Assembly (NCBI GenBank): GCA_022701825.1
Contig: JAKONR010000068.1
Coordinates: 1 to 46,184, forward strand
Direction of reading: 5' to 3'
From: Hymenobacteraceae bacterium
GTDB lineage: Bacteria > Bacteroidota > Bacteroidia > Cytophagales > Hymenobacteraceae
DNA: 46,184 bases
A program made the position numbers and the translations under genes. The notes beneath the pieces were generated by a model that made no database searches, was not told the DNA's origin, and saw only the letters and a list, made by a program, of their open reading frames with translations. Shown here piece after piece: positions 25,702 through 34,777 of this stretch (position 1 is its first letter; every line of letters begins with the position of its first letter).

Positions 25702-26547
25702 ATGCTCACCGCTCTTTTAGTTGAAGACGAGCCGCTCGCGGCCCGCCGCCTCACCCAGCTGCTGCAAAAACAGCCCGACCCCATCACGATTCTCGGCGCG
25801 GCCGAGTCGGTGGCGCAGGCCGTGGCGCTGCTGCAAGCCGGCCCCGCGCCCGACGTGCTGTTTCTGGATGTTCACCTGGCCGATGGGCTGAGCTTTGAGC
25901 TGTTTGAGCAGGTGGAAATCCGCTGCCCGGTTATTTTTACCACCGCCTACGACCAGTATGCGCTGCGTGCTTTCAAGGTCAACAGCGTCGATTATTTGCT
26001 CAAGCCCATCGATGAGGAAGAGCTGCGCCTGGCCATCGGTAAGCTACGCCAACGAATAGGTAACCAAACGGATACGCCCGAAGTTGGTATAAAAAGTGCC
26101 GTTTCCGGTACAAAAGTTCCCGAGCCGGCCCCGGCGCTCGATGCGGCCACGCTGGCCGCGCTGGTGCAGCAATTGCGCCAGCCCGCGCCCCAGGCCAGCT
26201 ACAAGGCGCAGTTTGTGGTGCGCGTAGGCGAGCACCTCAAAGTAGTGCCCGTGGAGCAGGTGGCGTACTTTTTCAGTCTCGAAAAAGCCACGCTGCTGCA
26301 AAGCACCGACGGCCGCAAGTACGTGGTTGACTACACCATGGAGCAGCTGGAAACGCTGCTCGACCCGCAGCAATTTTTCCGCCTCAATCGGGCCTACCTG
26401 GCCCGCCAGGCCGCCATCCACGACATCATTCACTATACCAATTCGCGCCTGCAAACCATCCTTAAGCCCGCCCCGCCCGAGAGCGAAGGCCCCGTGCTGG
26501 TGAGCCGCGAAAAAGTAAGCGTGTTCAAGAGCTGGCTCGATAGGTAG
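25702..26547 (+). CDS. LytTR-family response regulator
   Basis: REC (LVEDEPLAARRL; DVLFLDVHLADG; VIFTTAYDQYALRAFKVNSVDYLLKPID) plus LytTR (FFRLNRAYLARQAAI). Confidence 0.92.
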   Translation: MLTALLVEDEPLAARRLTQLLQKQPDPITILGAAESVAQAVALLQAGPAPDVLFLDVHLADGLSFELFEQVEIRCPVIFTTAYDQYALRAFKVNSVDYLLKPIDEEELRLAIGKLRQRIGNQTDTPEVGIKSAVSGTKVPEPAPALDAATLAALVQQLRQPAPQASYKAQFVVRVGEHLKVVPVEQVAYFFSLEKATLLQSTDGRKYVVDYTMEQLETLLDPQQFFRLNRAYLARQAAIHDIIHYTNSRLQTILKPAPPESEGPVLVSREKVSVFKSWLDR

Positions 26548-26569
26548 TAACGCAAAACTGAGTTTCGCG

Positions 26570-27595
26570 CTACTGCCCAAATACCTTAGCCAAAAAGGCG
26601 GCCGTGTAGTCCAGGGTCGGCTGAAACCAGGGGTTGAACAGCGGAAACGTGTGGGGCGTGTCGGGCAGCGTGTGCACCTCGTAGTAGATGCCGAAGGCGG
26701 CGAGCTGGCGCGTCATGTCGTCGCGGCCGGCGTGCATGCGCGCTACCGCGCTGTTGATAAACAGCGTGGGCGGCGTGCCGGCCGACACGTGATTGAGGGC
26801 GGCGGGCTGCTGCCAGAGGTCGGGCTTTTCGGCCTTGGGGGCGCCCAGCCAGAGCGTGGCCGCCGAGGGGCCTTTGCTATCATCGCCCTCGCCCGACTCG
26901 GGGTGAATAAAGGCGAGCGTGCCATCGACATCCACGATGGCCTGCACGCGGCTGCTGTGCGTGGGGTAGCAGGCGCGGTCTTCAAATTGGGCGTCGCCGC
27001 CGGTGGTGCCCACCAGCGCGGCCAGCTGCCCGCCCGCCGAAAACCCCCACACCGCCACGCGGGCCGTGTCGATGTTGTAGGTTTTGGCACTGGCGCGCAG
27101 CCAGCGCAGGGCCGCTTTCAGGTCGTGCACGGCGGCCGGATAGCGGGCCTCGGTCGAGAGGCGGTATTCGGGCAGCACGCACACGTAGCCACGGGCCGCG
27201 AGCTGCTGGGCCAGCGGCAAATGCTGGCTGCGGTGGCCCGAGCGCCAGCCGCCGCCGTGCACCAGCAGCACGGCCGGGTAGCCGCCCCGGCGCTTGCGGG
27301 CGGGCTGGCACACCTCGGCGCGCAGCGTGCGCGGGCCCAGGGTGCAGTAGGCCACGTCGCGGTGCTGCCGGATAGTTTTGGGCGCGGCCGGCCGCGCGAT
27401 ACTGATGCTGGGGTACTGCTTTTTGGCCTTCGCCAAAGCGCTATATACCGTAAACGACGTGTCGGGCGGGGCGAGCAGCGGCGGCACCGGCAGGGCCGGA
27501 ATGGCACCTGGGCGCGGCGGTAGTTGGGCCAGGGCTGGCGTGGCCAGGGCCAGGCTCAGTACCAAGCTGCCCACGAATTGCAAAAACGTACGCAT
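26570..27595 (-). CDS. Secreted alpha/beta hydrolase (esterase/lipase-like)
   Basis: Signal peptide MRTFLQFVGSLVLSLALATPALAQ; oxyanion VLLVHGGGWRSG; nucleophile VWGFSAGGQLAA; C-terminal DTPHTF. Confidence 0.88.
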   Translation of the reverse strand: MRTFLQFVGSLVLSLALATPALAQLPPRPGAIPALPVPPLLAPPDTSFTVYSALAKAKKQYPSISIARPAAPKTIRQHRDVAYCTLGPRTLRAEVCQPARKRRGGYPAVLLVHGGGWRSGHRSQHLPLAQQLAARGYVCVLPEYRLSTEARYPAAVHDLKAALRWLRASAKTYNIDTARVAVWGFSAGGQLAALVGTTGGDAQFEDRACYPTHSSRVQAIVDVDGTLAFIHPESGEGDDSKGPSAATLWLGAPKAEKPDLWQQPAALNHVSAGTPPTLFINSAVARMHAGRDDMTRQLAAFGIYYEVHTLPDTPHTFPLFNPWFQPTLDYTAAFLAKVFGQ

Positions 27596-27863
27596 AAAAA
27601 AGGCCGCGCCCTGAACCAGCCCGGCCTCAAAAATAGGGTGTTTCGGCCTGCCGCACGCAGCGCGCTTTGGCCCGGGAGCAGGGTAGGGGCTTGCGCCGGC
27701 CATTTTGGGCGGCGGGCCGCACCACGTAGTAGTGCTTGCTACCTGGGCGCGGGGGGCGCTGGTAGCGGCCCCGCGCCCAAAACCTTGCTTGGCAAGTGCG
27801 TGCCCGGAACTATCGGGCTCATGCCTAGCGTCTAGCGCGGCAACTAGCCCTTCCTGTTCTTTA

Positions 27864-28319
27864 ATGCCCCCACCCGCCACTGCCGACCGTTTGTTTACCT
27901 GTGCCTACGATGCCGTGCGCCGGCAGCTGCTGGGCTGCTGGCACGGCCCCACCACCGAGGCCGAGCTGTATGAGCACTATGCCGAGCTGATGGCCCTGGC
28001 CGAAACCCACGGCAACTGCCGCTTTTGGCAGCTCGATATGGTGGCGCGCAACTGGCCCGCGCCGGCTTTTGGGCGCTGGTTCGGCAATGAGTTTGCGCCC
28101 TTGGCCCACGCGGCCCTGCGCGGGCCGCTCTTCATGGCCTATATCGTGAGCCCGGCGCACGCGGCCCAAGCGGGCATTACGGCCACGCAGGCCACGCAGC
28201 ACAACTGCGCGACCTGCGACGTGTACCCGTTCTTTTTCGATAACCCCACCGATGCCCAGGAGTGGCTGGCGCACCAGCAGGCCCACGACCAGGGCGCCCG
28301 CCACCAGGGCCAGCCCTGA
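27864..28319 (+). CDS. Hypothetical protein (151 aa)
   Basis: MPPPATADRLFTCAYDAVRRQLLGCWHGPTTEAELYEHYAELMALAETHGNCRFWQLDM... Confidence 0.65.
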   Translation: MPPPATADRLFTCAYDAVRRQLLGCWHGPTTEAELYEHYAELMALAETHGNCRFWQLDMVARNWPAPAFGRWFGNEFAPLAHAALRGPLFMAYIVSPAHAAQAGITATQATQHNCATCDVYPFFFDNPTDAQEWLAHQQAHDQGARHQGQP

Positions 28320-28336
28320 GCCACCGCCGGGCCGCG

Positions 28337-29149
28337 CTACGGGCCGGCGGGGCCTTCGAGCCAGTGCTTCACGGCGCTGGCTTTTTCTTTGCTCACCAGG
28401 GTGTCGGGGCCGCTGGGGGTGGGCACCAGCTCCACGAGCAGCTTGCCGCCGAGGTGGGGCACCAGCCGGCGCACGGCGGGCAGGTGGGCCAGCACCTGGC
28501 GGTTGAGCCTGAAAAACAGGGCCGGGTCGAGCAGACCTTCGAGCTGCTCCAGGGTGTAGTCGATTACGAAGCGGCGGCCATCGTGCAGGGCCAGCGTGGT
28601 AGTGTCGTGCCGGCTCTGAAACCAGGCTGCCTCGGTGGCTGCCACGGGTAGCAGCGTTTCGCCCTGCCGCACCAAAAAGCGCGCTTTGTAGGGGCGCTGG
28701 GGGCGGGGCAGCGCATCGAGCAGCCGCTCGAGGGCCAGGGCCGGGGGCACGGCCGCTTCGGGGGCCAGCGGGCTGCTGGCGGCGGGCGGCCGCGCCGGCC
28801 ACTGGCGCAGCTTGGCCAGGGCGGCTTGCAACTCGGGCAGCTTCACGGGCTTGAGCAGGTAGGCGATGCTATTGGCCTGAAAGGCGCGGATGGCGTACTG
28901 GTCGTAGGCAGTCGTAAAAATGACGGGGCTGCGCACCACGGCCCGCGCAAATACGTCGAGGCTGAGGCCATCGGCCAGCTGCACATCGCTGAGCACCAGG
29001 TCGGGGGCGGGGTGGGCCGCCAGCCACGCCAGCGCCCCGGCCACGGTGTCGAGCACGGCCAGTACCTGGGCTTCGGGCGCGGCCTCGGCCAGCAGGCGCC
29101 GCAGGCGCTCGGCGGCCGGGTATTCGTCTTCTAAAACTAGAACGGTCAT
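28337..29149 (-). CDS. LytTR-family response regulator
   Basis: VLEDEYPAAERL; DLVLSDVQLADGLSLD; VIFTTAYDQYAIRAFQANSIAYLLKPV; FFRLNRQVLAHLPAV. Confidence 0.92.
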   Translation of the reverse strand: MTVLVLEDEYPAAERLRRLLAEAAPEAQVLAVLDTVAGALAWLAAHPAPDLVLSDVQLADGLSLDVFARAVVRSPVIFTTAYDQYAIRAFQANSIAYLLKPVKLPELQAALAKLRQWPARPPAASSPLAPEAAVPPALALERLLDALPRPQRPYKARFLVRQGETLLPVAATEAAWFQSRHDTTTLALHDGRRFVIDYTLEQLEGLLDPALFFRLNRQVLAHLPAVRRLVPHLGGKLLVELVPTPSGPDTLVSKEKASAVKHWLEGPAGP

Positions 29150-30195
29150 GGGGAGGCAGGAAAGGGGCAGGGCTCGGCGGGCGCGCCCGGCAGCAGCGGC
29201 AGCACCACCGCAAATAACCCATTGCCCTGCACTACTTCAATGTTTTGGCCCGCGCCCAGCAGGGCGTAGCGCTGGCGCAGATTGGCGAGGCCGGTGCCCG
29301 TGCCGGGGGCCAGCCCGGCTGGCCGGGGCTGGTAGCTGTTTTCGACGCGCAGCGCGCCGGGCGTGGCCGTGAGGCGCAGGTGCAGCGGGCGCGCCTGCGA
29401 GGCCTCGTTGTGCTTGAGGGCATTTTCGACCAGGCCCTGCACGCTGAGGGGCGCCACGTGCCGGGCCAGGGCGGCGGGCGCAATGGCGTACTCGACCTGC
29501 ACCTTGCTGCGAAAGCGCACCTGCTGCAAGGCCACGTAGGTGCGCACGAAGGCCAGCTCGTCGGCCAGGGGCACGGTGGGGCGCTCGCGGCTCAGCAGTA
29601 CGTAGCGGTAGAGGTCGGCCAGGCCCTCCACGTACTCCTGGGCCGGGGCATTGGTGGGCTCGATGAGGGCGGCGAGGGTATTGAGCGAGTTAAATAAAAA
29701 GTGCGGGTCGAGCTGCTGGGCCAGGGCGTCGAGTTGGGCCTGGGTTTGGGCCTGGGCCAGCTGGTCGGCGCGGCGCAGGTTCAGCTCCCACTGCCCCAAG
29801 GTGTGGCGGCTCTCATAAATGAGCAGCACTACCAGCGTTGACACCAGGTTGAGGCCGGTTTCGGGCAGGGCCTGAGGTAGCGCCCACGGCCAGCGCGCCA
29901 CCCACGCAAAGCCCGCGCCCAGCACCACCGTCGTGAGCAGGGTGTAGGCCAGGCTGGCGGCGGCCAGCCACCACAGGCGGCGGGCGGTGGCGGTGGGCTG
30001 CGGCCAGCGGGCCAGCCCGCGCCGCCACAGGTACACATTGCCCAGCCACAGGGCCACCGTGAAGGTGAGCGACACCGCGTAGCTGCCCAGCCAGCCTAGC
30101 CCAAAAGGCGTCTTTAAGATGCCCCGCGGCAGCAGCTCCAGGGCGGCCATCACCCCCATGGCCGCCCCCAACACCCAATGCTTTTTCATGCGCAT
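29146..30195 (-). CDS. LytS/YehU-type sensor histidine kinase
   Basis: LAQQLDPHFLFNSLNTLAALIEPTNAPAQEYVEGLADLYRYVLL; LVENALKHNEAS; GTGLANLRQRYALL; 4-nt overlap with the response regulator. Confidence 0.9.
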   Translation of the reverse strand: MRMKKHWVLGAAMGVMAALELLPRGILKTPFGLGWLGSYAVSLTFTVALWLGNVYLWRRGLARWPQPTATARRLWWLAAASLAYTLLTTVVLGAGFAWVARWPWALPQALPETGLNLVSTLVVLLIYESRHTLGQWELNLRRADQLAQAQTQAQLDALAQQLDPHFLFNSLNTLAALIEPTNAPAQEYVEGLADLYRYVLLSRERPTVPLADELAFVRTYVALQQVRFRSKVQVEYAIAPAALARHVAPLSVQGLVENALKHNEASQARPLHLRLTATPGALRVENSYQPRPAGLAPGTGTGLANLRQRYALLGAGQNIEVVQGNGLFAVVLPLLPGAPAEPCPFPASP

Positions 30196-30237
30196 AAAGG
30201 TCGTGCCGCCGCGCCAAGCCGCGCCCTGCGCGGCCAC

Positions 30238-31098
30238 CTAGCGCGCCCGCCACAGCGGCTGCCCGGCCAGCGCCTGCGCCAGCAGCACCGCCGCGGCCGC
30301 CGCGTAGAGTGCCGTGCCCAGCCACACCAGCGGCACGGCGCGGCCAGGCTGCCAGCGGCCCAGCACCCAGCCCAGCACGGGCAGGGCCTGCAAGGCGTGC
30401 AGCCCCATAAAGTGCGCGATGCGCAGGTCGCCGGCCCGGGTGCTCCAGCCGATGCCGGGCAGCCCGGGGCCGCCGTCGGGCGCGCCGATGGTGTGGCCCA
30501 GGTGCCGTATCATGAGGCCGCCCACCAGCGCGCCCAGTATAGACAGCGGCAGGCCCAGGCGCACGCCCCAGCCGTAGGCCGCCGGGCCGGGCAGCGGGTA
30601 GTGCCACACCAGGTACGCGGCCCACACGCTCAGCACGGTATTGACCAGAATAAAGATGCCCATGGTGCCGAAAAGCAGGGCGTTGAGTGCCGACGACGTG
30701 TTGTAGTGCGAGGTTTGGCCGCGCGCGGCCTGGATAAAGATGACGACCGTTTCGATGGTCATGCTCAGGGCCACGCCCCAGCCGATGTAGGCTACGGCGG
30801 GCTGGGCCGCCGCCAGCAGGCCCGCCAGCAGCCAAGCCAGCGTCCAGACGAAAAGCCCGTCGGCCACGGCAAACTTGAGGGGTTTCAGCCACGCCGGCGC
30901 GCCGGTTACGAGGCGGTGGTCGAGGGCAAACAGCAGCATTGCGGCCAGCGCCAGCCCCACGTGCAGCCACCCAGCCCAGGCCAGCGCGGGGCTGGTGTGG
31001 TGCAAGGTTTGCACGGCCCGCGCGGCCTGCTGGCTGAGCGAAAGGTCGGCGGCCAGGGCCGAAGAAGCGGGCGCACCCGCGAGCAAGAGCGATTTCAT
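30238..31098 (-). CDS. Polytopic membrane protein, function unknown
   Basis: 286 aa with multiple hydrophobic segments, 4 nt from the upstream gene. Confidence 0.75.
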   Translation of the reverse strand: MKSLLLAGAPASSALAADLSLSQQAARAVQTLHHTSPALAWAGWLHVGLALAAMLLFALDHRLVTGAPAWLKPLKFAVADGLFVWTLAWLLAGLLAAAQPAVAYIGWGVALSMTIETVVIFIQAARGQTSHYNTSSALNALLFGTMGIFILVNTVLSVWAAYLVWHYPLPGPAAYGWGVRLGLPLSILGALVGGLMIRHLGHTIGAPDGGPGLPGIGWSTRAGDLRIAHFMGLHALQALPVLGWVLGRWQPGRAVPLVWLGTALYAAAAAVLLAQALAGQPLWRAR

Positions 31099-31101
31099 AA
31101 G

Positions 31102-31557
31102 TCAGGAAGAAAAGGAAGTAGGAGAAAGGGGCTGCCCAAAAGCTGCCCGCCCGCCGAAATACACCAGCAGCCCCACCGGCCCAAACAGGAAGGTGAGCGC
31201 CAGCGCAGGCACCAGCGCCAGGTGCGGCACCTGGCGCCGCTGGGCATCGCGCACTGCCCAGGCCCCCACAAACAGGTCGAAGCAGAGGTAGTGCACCCAG
31301 CCCGCCAGCAGGGCCCAGGGGTCTCGGAACAGGGCCGCCACGCCAGCCAGCGAGCTAAAGCCGCCCTCGCTGCCGTGCGCCCCGAGGTAGTGCGTGGCGA
31401 TGAGCGCCGCGTAGGCCAGGGCCAAAAAGGCCGGCCACAGGCCGCTTAGCACCAGCCGCTGGGTGCCGCGCCAGCGCGGGGCAAAGGCCAGCAGCGCCCA
31501 GGCCGGCAGCACGAGCGCATTGGCCAAAGAAAAGAGGGCTTCGGGGGTAATAGTCAT
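31102..31557 (-). CDS. DUF4281 / ABA4-like membrane protein
   Basis: MTITPEALFSLANALVLPAWALLAFAPRWRGTQRLV ... LLAGWVHYLCFDLFVGAWAVRDAQRRQVPHLALVPALALTFLFGPVGLLVYF. Confidence 0.8.
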   Translation of the reverse strand: MTITPEALFSLANALVLPAWALLAFAPRWRGTQRLVLSGLWPAFLALAYAALIATHYLGAHGSEGGFSSLAGVAALFRDPWALLAGWVHYLCFDLFVGAWAVRDAQRRQVPHLALVPALALTFLFGPVGLLVYFGGRAAFGQPLSPTSFSS

Positions 31558-31737
31558 GGATTTAAATAATACATTTACGCCGGCAAACGTAATCCCGCGC
31601 CCGGCCTGTGCGCCAGCCCCACCGGGGCGAACCGCCCAACGGGGCGGGCCAAGCGGCCGGGCGGCGGGGCGAAGTTTTGCCTGGTGGCCGATTGGGCCGC
31701 CTTGGGTTGGCTTTCTCACCTTCATTTTCCTTTCCAA

Positions 31738-33132
31738 ATGCTGCCTTCGCTTTGGTTGCTCGCCCTCGGTTCGGCGTTCGCTGGCCCGCCCCAACCCCCT
31801 CGCACCGTGCTTAGCGGGCGCCTCGACCACGCCCCGGCCGGCGACTCGGTGCAGCTGCTGGTGGGCGAAAAAAGAATGAAAGCGCCGCTCGGCCCCAACG
31901 GCGATTTTCGGTTTGAGGTGAAAGACCTCAAGCAGAATATGCCCATGGGCTTCTCCTACGCCGGCCAGCGCACGGAGCTTTACCTCATACCGGGCGACCA
32001 ACTAGTGATGCACTTGGATTTCAAGGATTTTGATAAGACGCTGACCTACTCCGGGCGCGGCAGCGAGGTAAACAACTACCTGGCCCAAGCGCTGTACAAG
32101 TACGCCTACGGGCCGGCCAATGAGTTTCTCCGCATTCAGGACTTTCCGAAGGGCACGCCGGCCGAGGCCCGCCAGGCCAGCGATGCGCTGCGCCAGAGCC
32201 GCCGGGAGTTTCTGGCCAGCTATGCCAAGGCGCATGTGCTGCCCGCCAGCTTTCAGCGCGATGAGCGGCTGTCCATCGACATCACCTGGGCGACGATGCT
32301 GCTGGCCTATGCTGCGCGACACGAGCCCGCCGAGCTGCCTACCGATTATTACGCTTTTCTGGCCCAAACTCCGGTGCGCGAGCTGTGCCAGCACCTGGGG
32401 CGCAGCATTATCGATAACTCCTTGCTGGCCAATTTTGTGATGGGCTACCAGTATCGCCTGGCACCCAAGGGCCAGCTGAGCGCCGACCCGGCCGAAGGGC
32501 CGCGCCTCTACCAGACTGCCGCCGCCGAGGTAGGCGACACGCGGGCGGCCAACTGGGCCGTGGAGATGCTGTTGTTTGACAACATCCGCACCAACAGGGC
32601 GGGGGCGCTGGCTTTCTATCCCGCCTTCCGGCAACACAACCGCGACTCGGCCACCGCCCGCGCGGTGCGGCAGGCCTTTGTTAGCCGGCAGCGGCTAGAT
32701 GCCGGCCAGCCGGCCCCCGCCTTTGCCCTGCGCGATAATACTGGCAAGCAGGTGTCGCTCAGCGATTTTAAAGGCAAAGTAGTGTACCTCGACTTCTGGG
32801 GCACGTGGTGCGGCCCCTGCATGCACGAGATGACGGAGGCGGCCCCCGCGCTCAAAAAGCAATTTGAGGGCCGCGACGTGGTGTTTCTCTATATTTCGGT
32901 GGGCGATGCCGAGGCCAAGTGGCAGAAAACGCTGGTCGATAAACAGTTTACCAGTGCCAACAGTGTGCACCTGCGCAGTGGCGGCAACGAGGAGGCTATT
33001 GCCTACCAGGTCAATGGCTACCCCAGCTACTACCTCATCGACCGGGAAGGCCGCTTTGTGCAGGCCTACACCTCGCGCCCTTCGGAAGGCGCCAAAACCG
33101 TGGCCGCCATTGAGGCGGCCCTGGCGCGCTAG
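31738..33132 (+). CDS. TlpA-like thioredoxin-family protein (WCGPC)
   Basis: FALRDNTGKQVSLSDFKGKVVYLDFWGTWCGPCMHEMTEAAPALKKQFEGRDVVFLYISVGD. Confidence 0.9.
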   Translation: MLPSLWLLALGSAFAGPPQPPRTVLSGRLDHAPAGDSVQLLVGEKRMKAPLGPNGDFRFEVKDLKQNMPMGFSYAGQRTELYLIPGDQLVMHLDFKDFDKTLTYSGRGSEVNNYLAQALYKYAYGPANEFLRIQDFPKGTPAEARQASDALRQSRREFLASYAKAHVLPASFQRDERLSIDITWATMLLAYAARHEPAELPTDYYAFLAQTPVRELCQHLGRSIIDNSLLANFVMGYQYRLAPKGQLSADPAEGPRLYQTAAAEVGDTRAANWAVEMLLFDNIRTNRAGALAFYPAFRQHNRDSATARAVRQAFVSRQRLDAGQPAPAFALRDNTGKQVSLSDFKGKVVYLDFWGTWCGPCMHEMTEAAPALKKQFEGRDVVFLYISVGDAEAKWQKTLVDKQFTSANSVHLRSGGNEEAIAYQVNGYPSYYLIDREGRFVQAYTSRPSEGAKTVAAIEAALAR

Positions 33133-33155
33133 GGGAGTGGGCGCGGCCGCCGCCG

Positions 33156-33214
33156 CAGGTAGGTTCCGATGCCCCGCACGGCTGTAAGCTGGTCGGGGCA
33201 TCGGAACCTACCTG
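33156..33214. terminator. Strong hairpin between tandem TlpA-like genes
   Basis: 20-bp perfect arms caggtaggttccgatgcccc / ggggcatcggaacctacctg followed by ttttcttt. Confidence 0.6.
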
Positions 33215-33229
33215 TTTTCTTTGTAGGAT

Positions 33230-34654
33230 ATGTTGCTTGCTTTCCTCTTGTTTGCCGCCGGTTTGGCCGGGGCGACCCGGCCCGTGCCCCCGCCGCCCGC
33301 TGCCGTGCTCAGCGGCCACCTAGCCCACGCCCCGGCCGGCGACACGGTGCGCGTGCAGGTGGGCGGGCGGCAGTACAAGACCGCGCTCGGCCCCGGTGGC
33401 GATTTTAAGCTGACCATTAAGGGCCTGAAAACCGCCGCACCGGCCGACTTTACCTACGCTCGCCAGCACACTACGCTGTACCTCGCGCCTGGCGACGACG
33501 TGCGCCTGACGGTGGACTTCCCCGATTTCGACGAGACTGTTAGCTACAGCGGGCGCGGGGCCGGGCCGAATAATTACCTGGCCCGCGCCGGCTGGAAATT
33601 TCGCTACGGCCCCGAGGCCGACAGCCTGCGCCCGCAGGCGCGCCTGGCGCCCGCCACCACCCCGGCCGAAATGCGGCAGCTGGCCGATGGTTTTCGGCAG
33701 CGGCAGCTTCAGTTCCTGGCCGACTATGCCCAGGCCACGCCGCTGCCGCCCGCTTTTCGGCACGACCAGGAGTTCGGCATCGCGCTGGAGTGGGGCACCG
33801 AGCTGCTCGACTACGTGGGCTACCGCCGGGCGCACGCGCCGGGGGCGGCCCCGCTGCCGGGCGGCTATTTCGACTTTATGCGCGACCTGCCGGTGGCCGA
33901 ACTGCCGCGCTACGACGGCCGCAGCCAAGCCGACAACGACCAGGTGGGCCGCCTGCTGCTGGGCTACCAAAATCGCTTGGTGCCAGCGGGCCAGCTCGAC
34001 CGTGACCCCGCCGCCACCCCGCGCCTGTACGCGCTGGCTGGGGCCGAGCTGGGCAGCATTCCGCTGCGTGATAAGGCGTTGTATCTGCTGCTGAACTGGA
34101 AATTAGAGGACGACCTGCCCGGCGTGCTGGCCGCCTACCCGGCTTTTAGGCGCCTTAACCAGGACTCTAGCTACGCGCGCAACCTGCACGCTATTTTGGC
34201 CAAGCGCGTGCGGCTGGGCGTGGGCCAGCCGGCCCCGGCCTTCACGCTGCGCGACATCACCGGCAAAAACGTGGCCTTGGCCGACTTGCGCGGCAAGGTG
34301 CTTTACCTCGATTTTTGGGGCAGCTGGTGCCCGCCCTGCTTGAAGGAGCTGGCCGGCTACAGCCACGCCCTGAAAGAGCAGTTTGCGGGCCGCGACGTGG
34401 TGTTTGTGTACATTTCGGTGGGCGATGCCGAGGCCAAGTGGCAGAAAGTAGTAGCCGCCCAGCACCTCACCGGCCCCACCAGCGTGCACTTGCGCCAGCC
34501 CAAGGATGGGCAGGTGGCCTTTGATTACCAAATCAACAGTTTCCCCACTTATTGGCTTATCGACCGGGCCGGGCGCATTATTGATATGCAGGCCCCGCGC
34601 CCCTCCGACGGGGCCAAAACCGTGGCCGCCATCGAGCGGGCGCTGGCCGAGTAG
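33230..34654 (+). CDS. TlpA-like thioredoxin-family protein (WCPPC)
   Basis: FTLRDITGKNVALADLRGKVLYLDFWGSWCPPCLKELAGYSHALKEQFAGRDVVFVYISVGD; paralogue of the preceding gene. Confidence 0.9.
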   Translation: MLLAFLLFAAGLAGATRPVPPPPAAVLSGHLAHAPAGDTVRVQVGGRQYKTALGPGGDFKLTIKGLKTAAPADFTYARQHTTLYLAPGDDVRLTVDFPDFDETVSYSGRGAGPNNYLARAGWKFRYGPEADSLRPQARLAPATTPAEMRQLADGFRQRQLQFLADYAQATPLPPAFRHDQEFGIALEWGTELLDYVGYRRAHAPGAAPLPGGYFDFMRDLPVAELPRYDGRSQADNDQVGRLLLGYQNRLVPAGQLDRDPAATPRLYALAGAELGSIPLRDKALYLLLNWKLEDDLPGVLAAYPAFRRLNQDSSYARNLHAILAKRVRLGVGQPAPAFTLRDITGKNVALADLRGKVLYLDFWGSWCPPCLKELAGYSHALKEQFAGRDVVFVYISVGDAEAKWQKVVAAQHLTGPTSVHLRQPKDGQVAFDYQINSFPTYWLIDRAGRIIDMQAPRPSDGAKTVAAIERALAE

Positions 34655-34777
34655 GAGAAAGAAATGAAGCCGCACGCTAACAAACGCGGGCTCAGCGTTG
34701 TTAGGCAAGGCTGGGCGGGCAACGCGGTAGGTTCTACTACGTATCCGGCCCTTGGTTGCTACTTATAGATATCCTCA

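Noticed and set aside
29813-30970. 385-aa minus-strand ORF
   Set aside because: Out-of-frame shadow over the kinase and membrane protein genes; Gly/Ala/Arg/Pro-rich.
30178-31449. 423-aa plus-strand ORF
   Set aside because: Antisense to the membrane-protein operon; Gln/His/Arg-rich artefact.
31558-32001. N-terminal extension of the DUF4281 protein in the ORF track
   Set aside because: Overlaps the divergent TlpA-like gene; DUF4281 homology-like sequence starts at ATG 31557.
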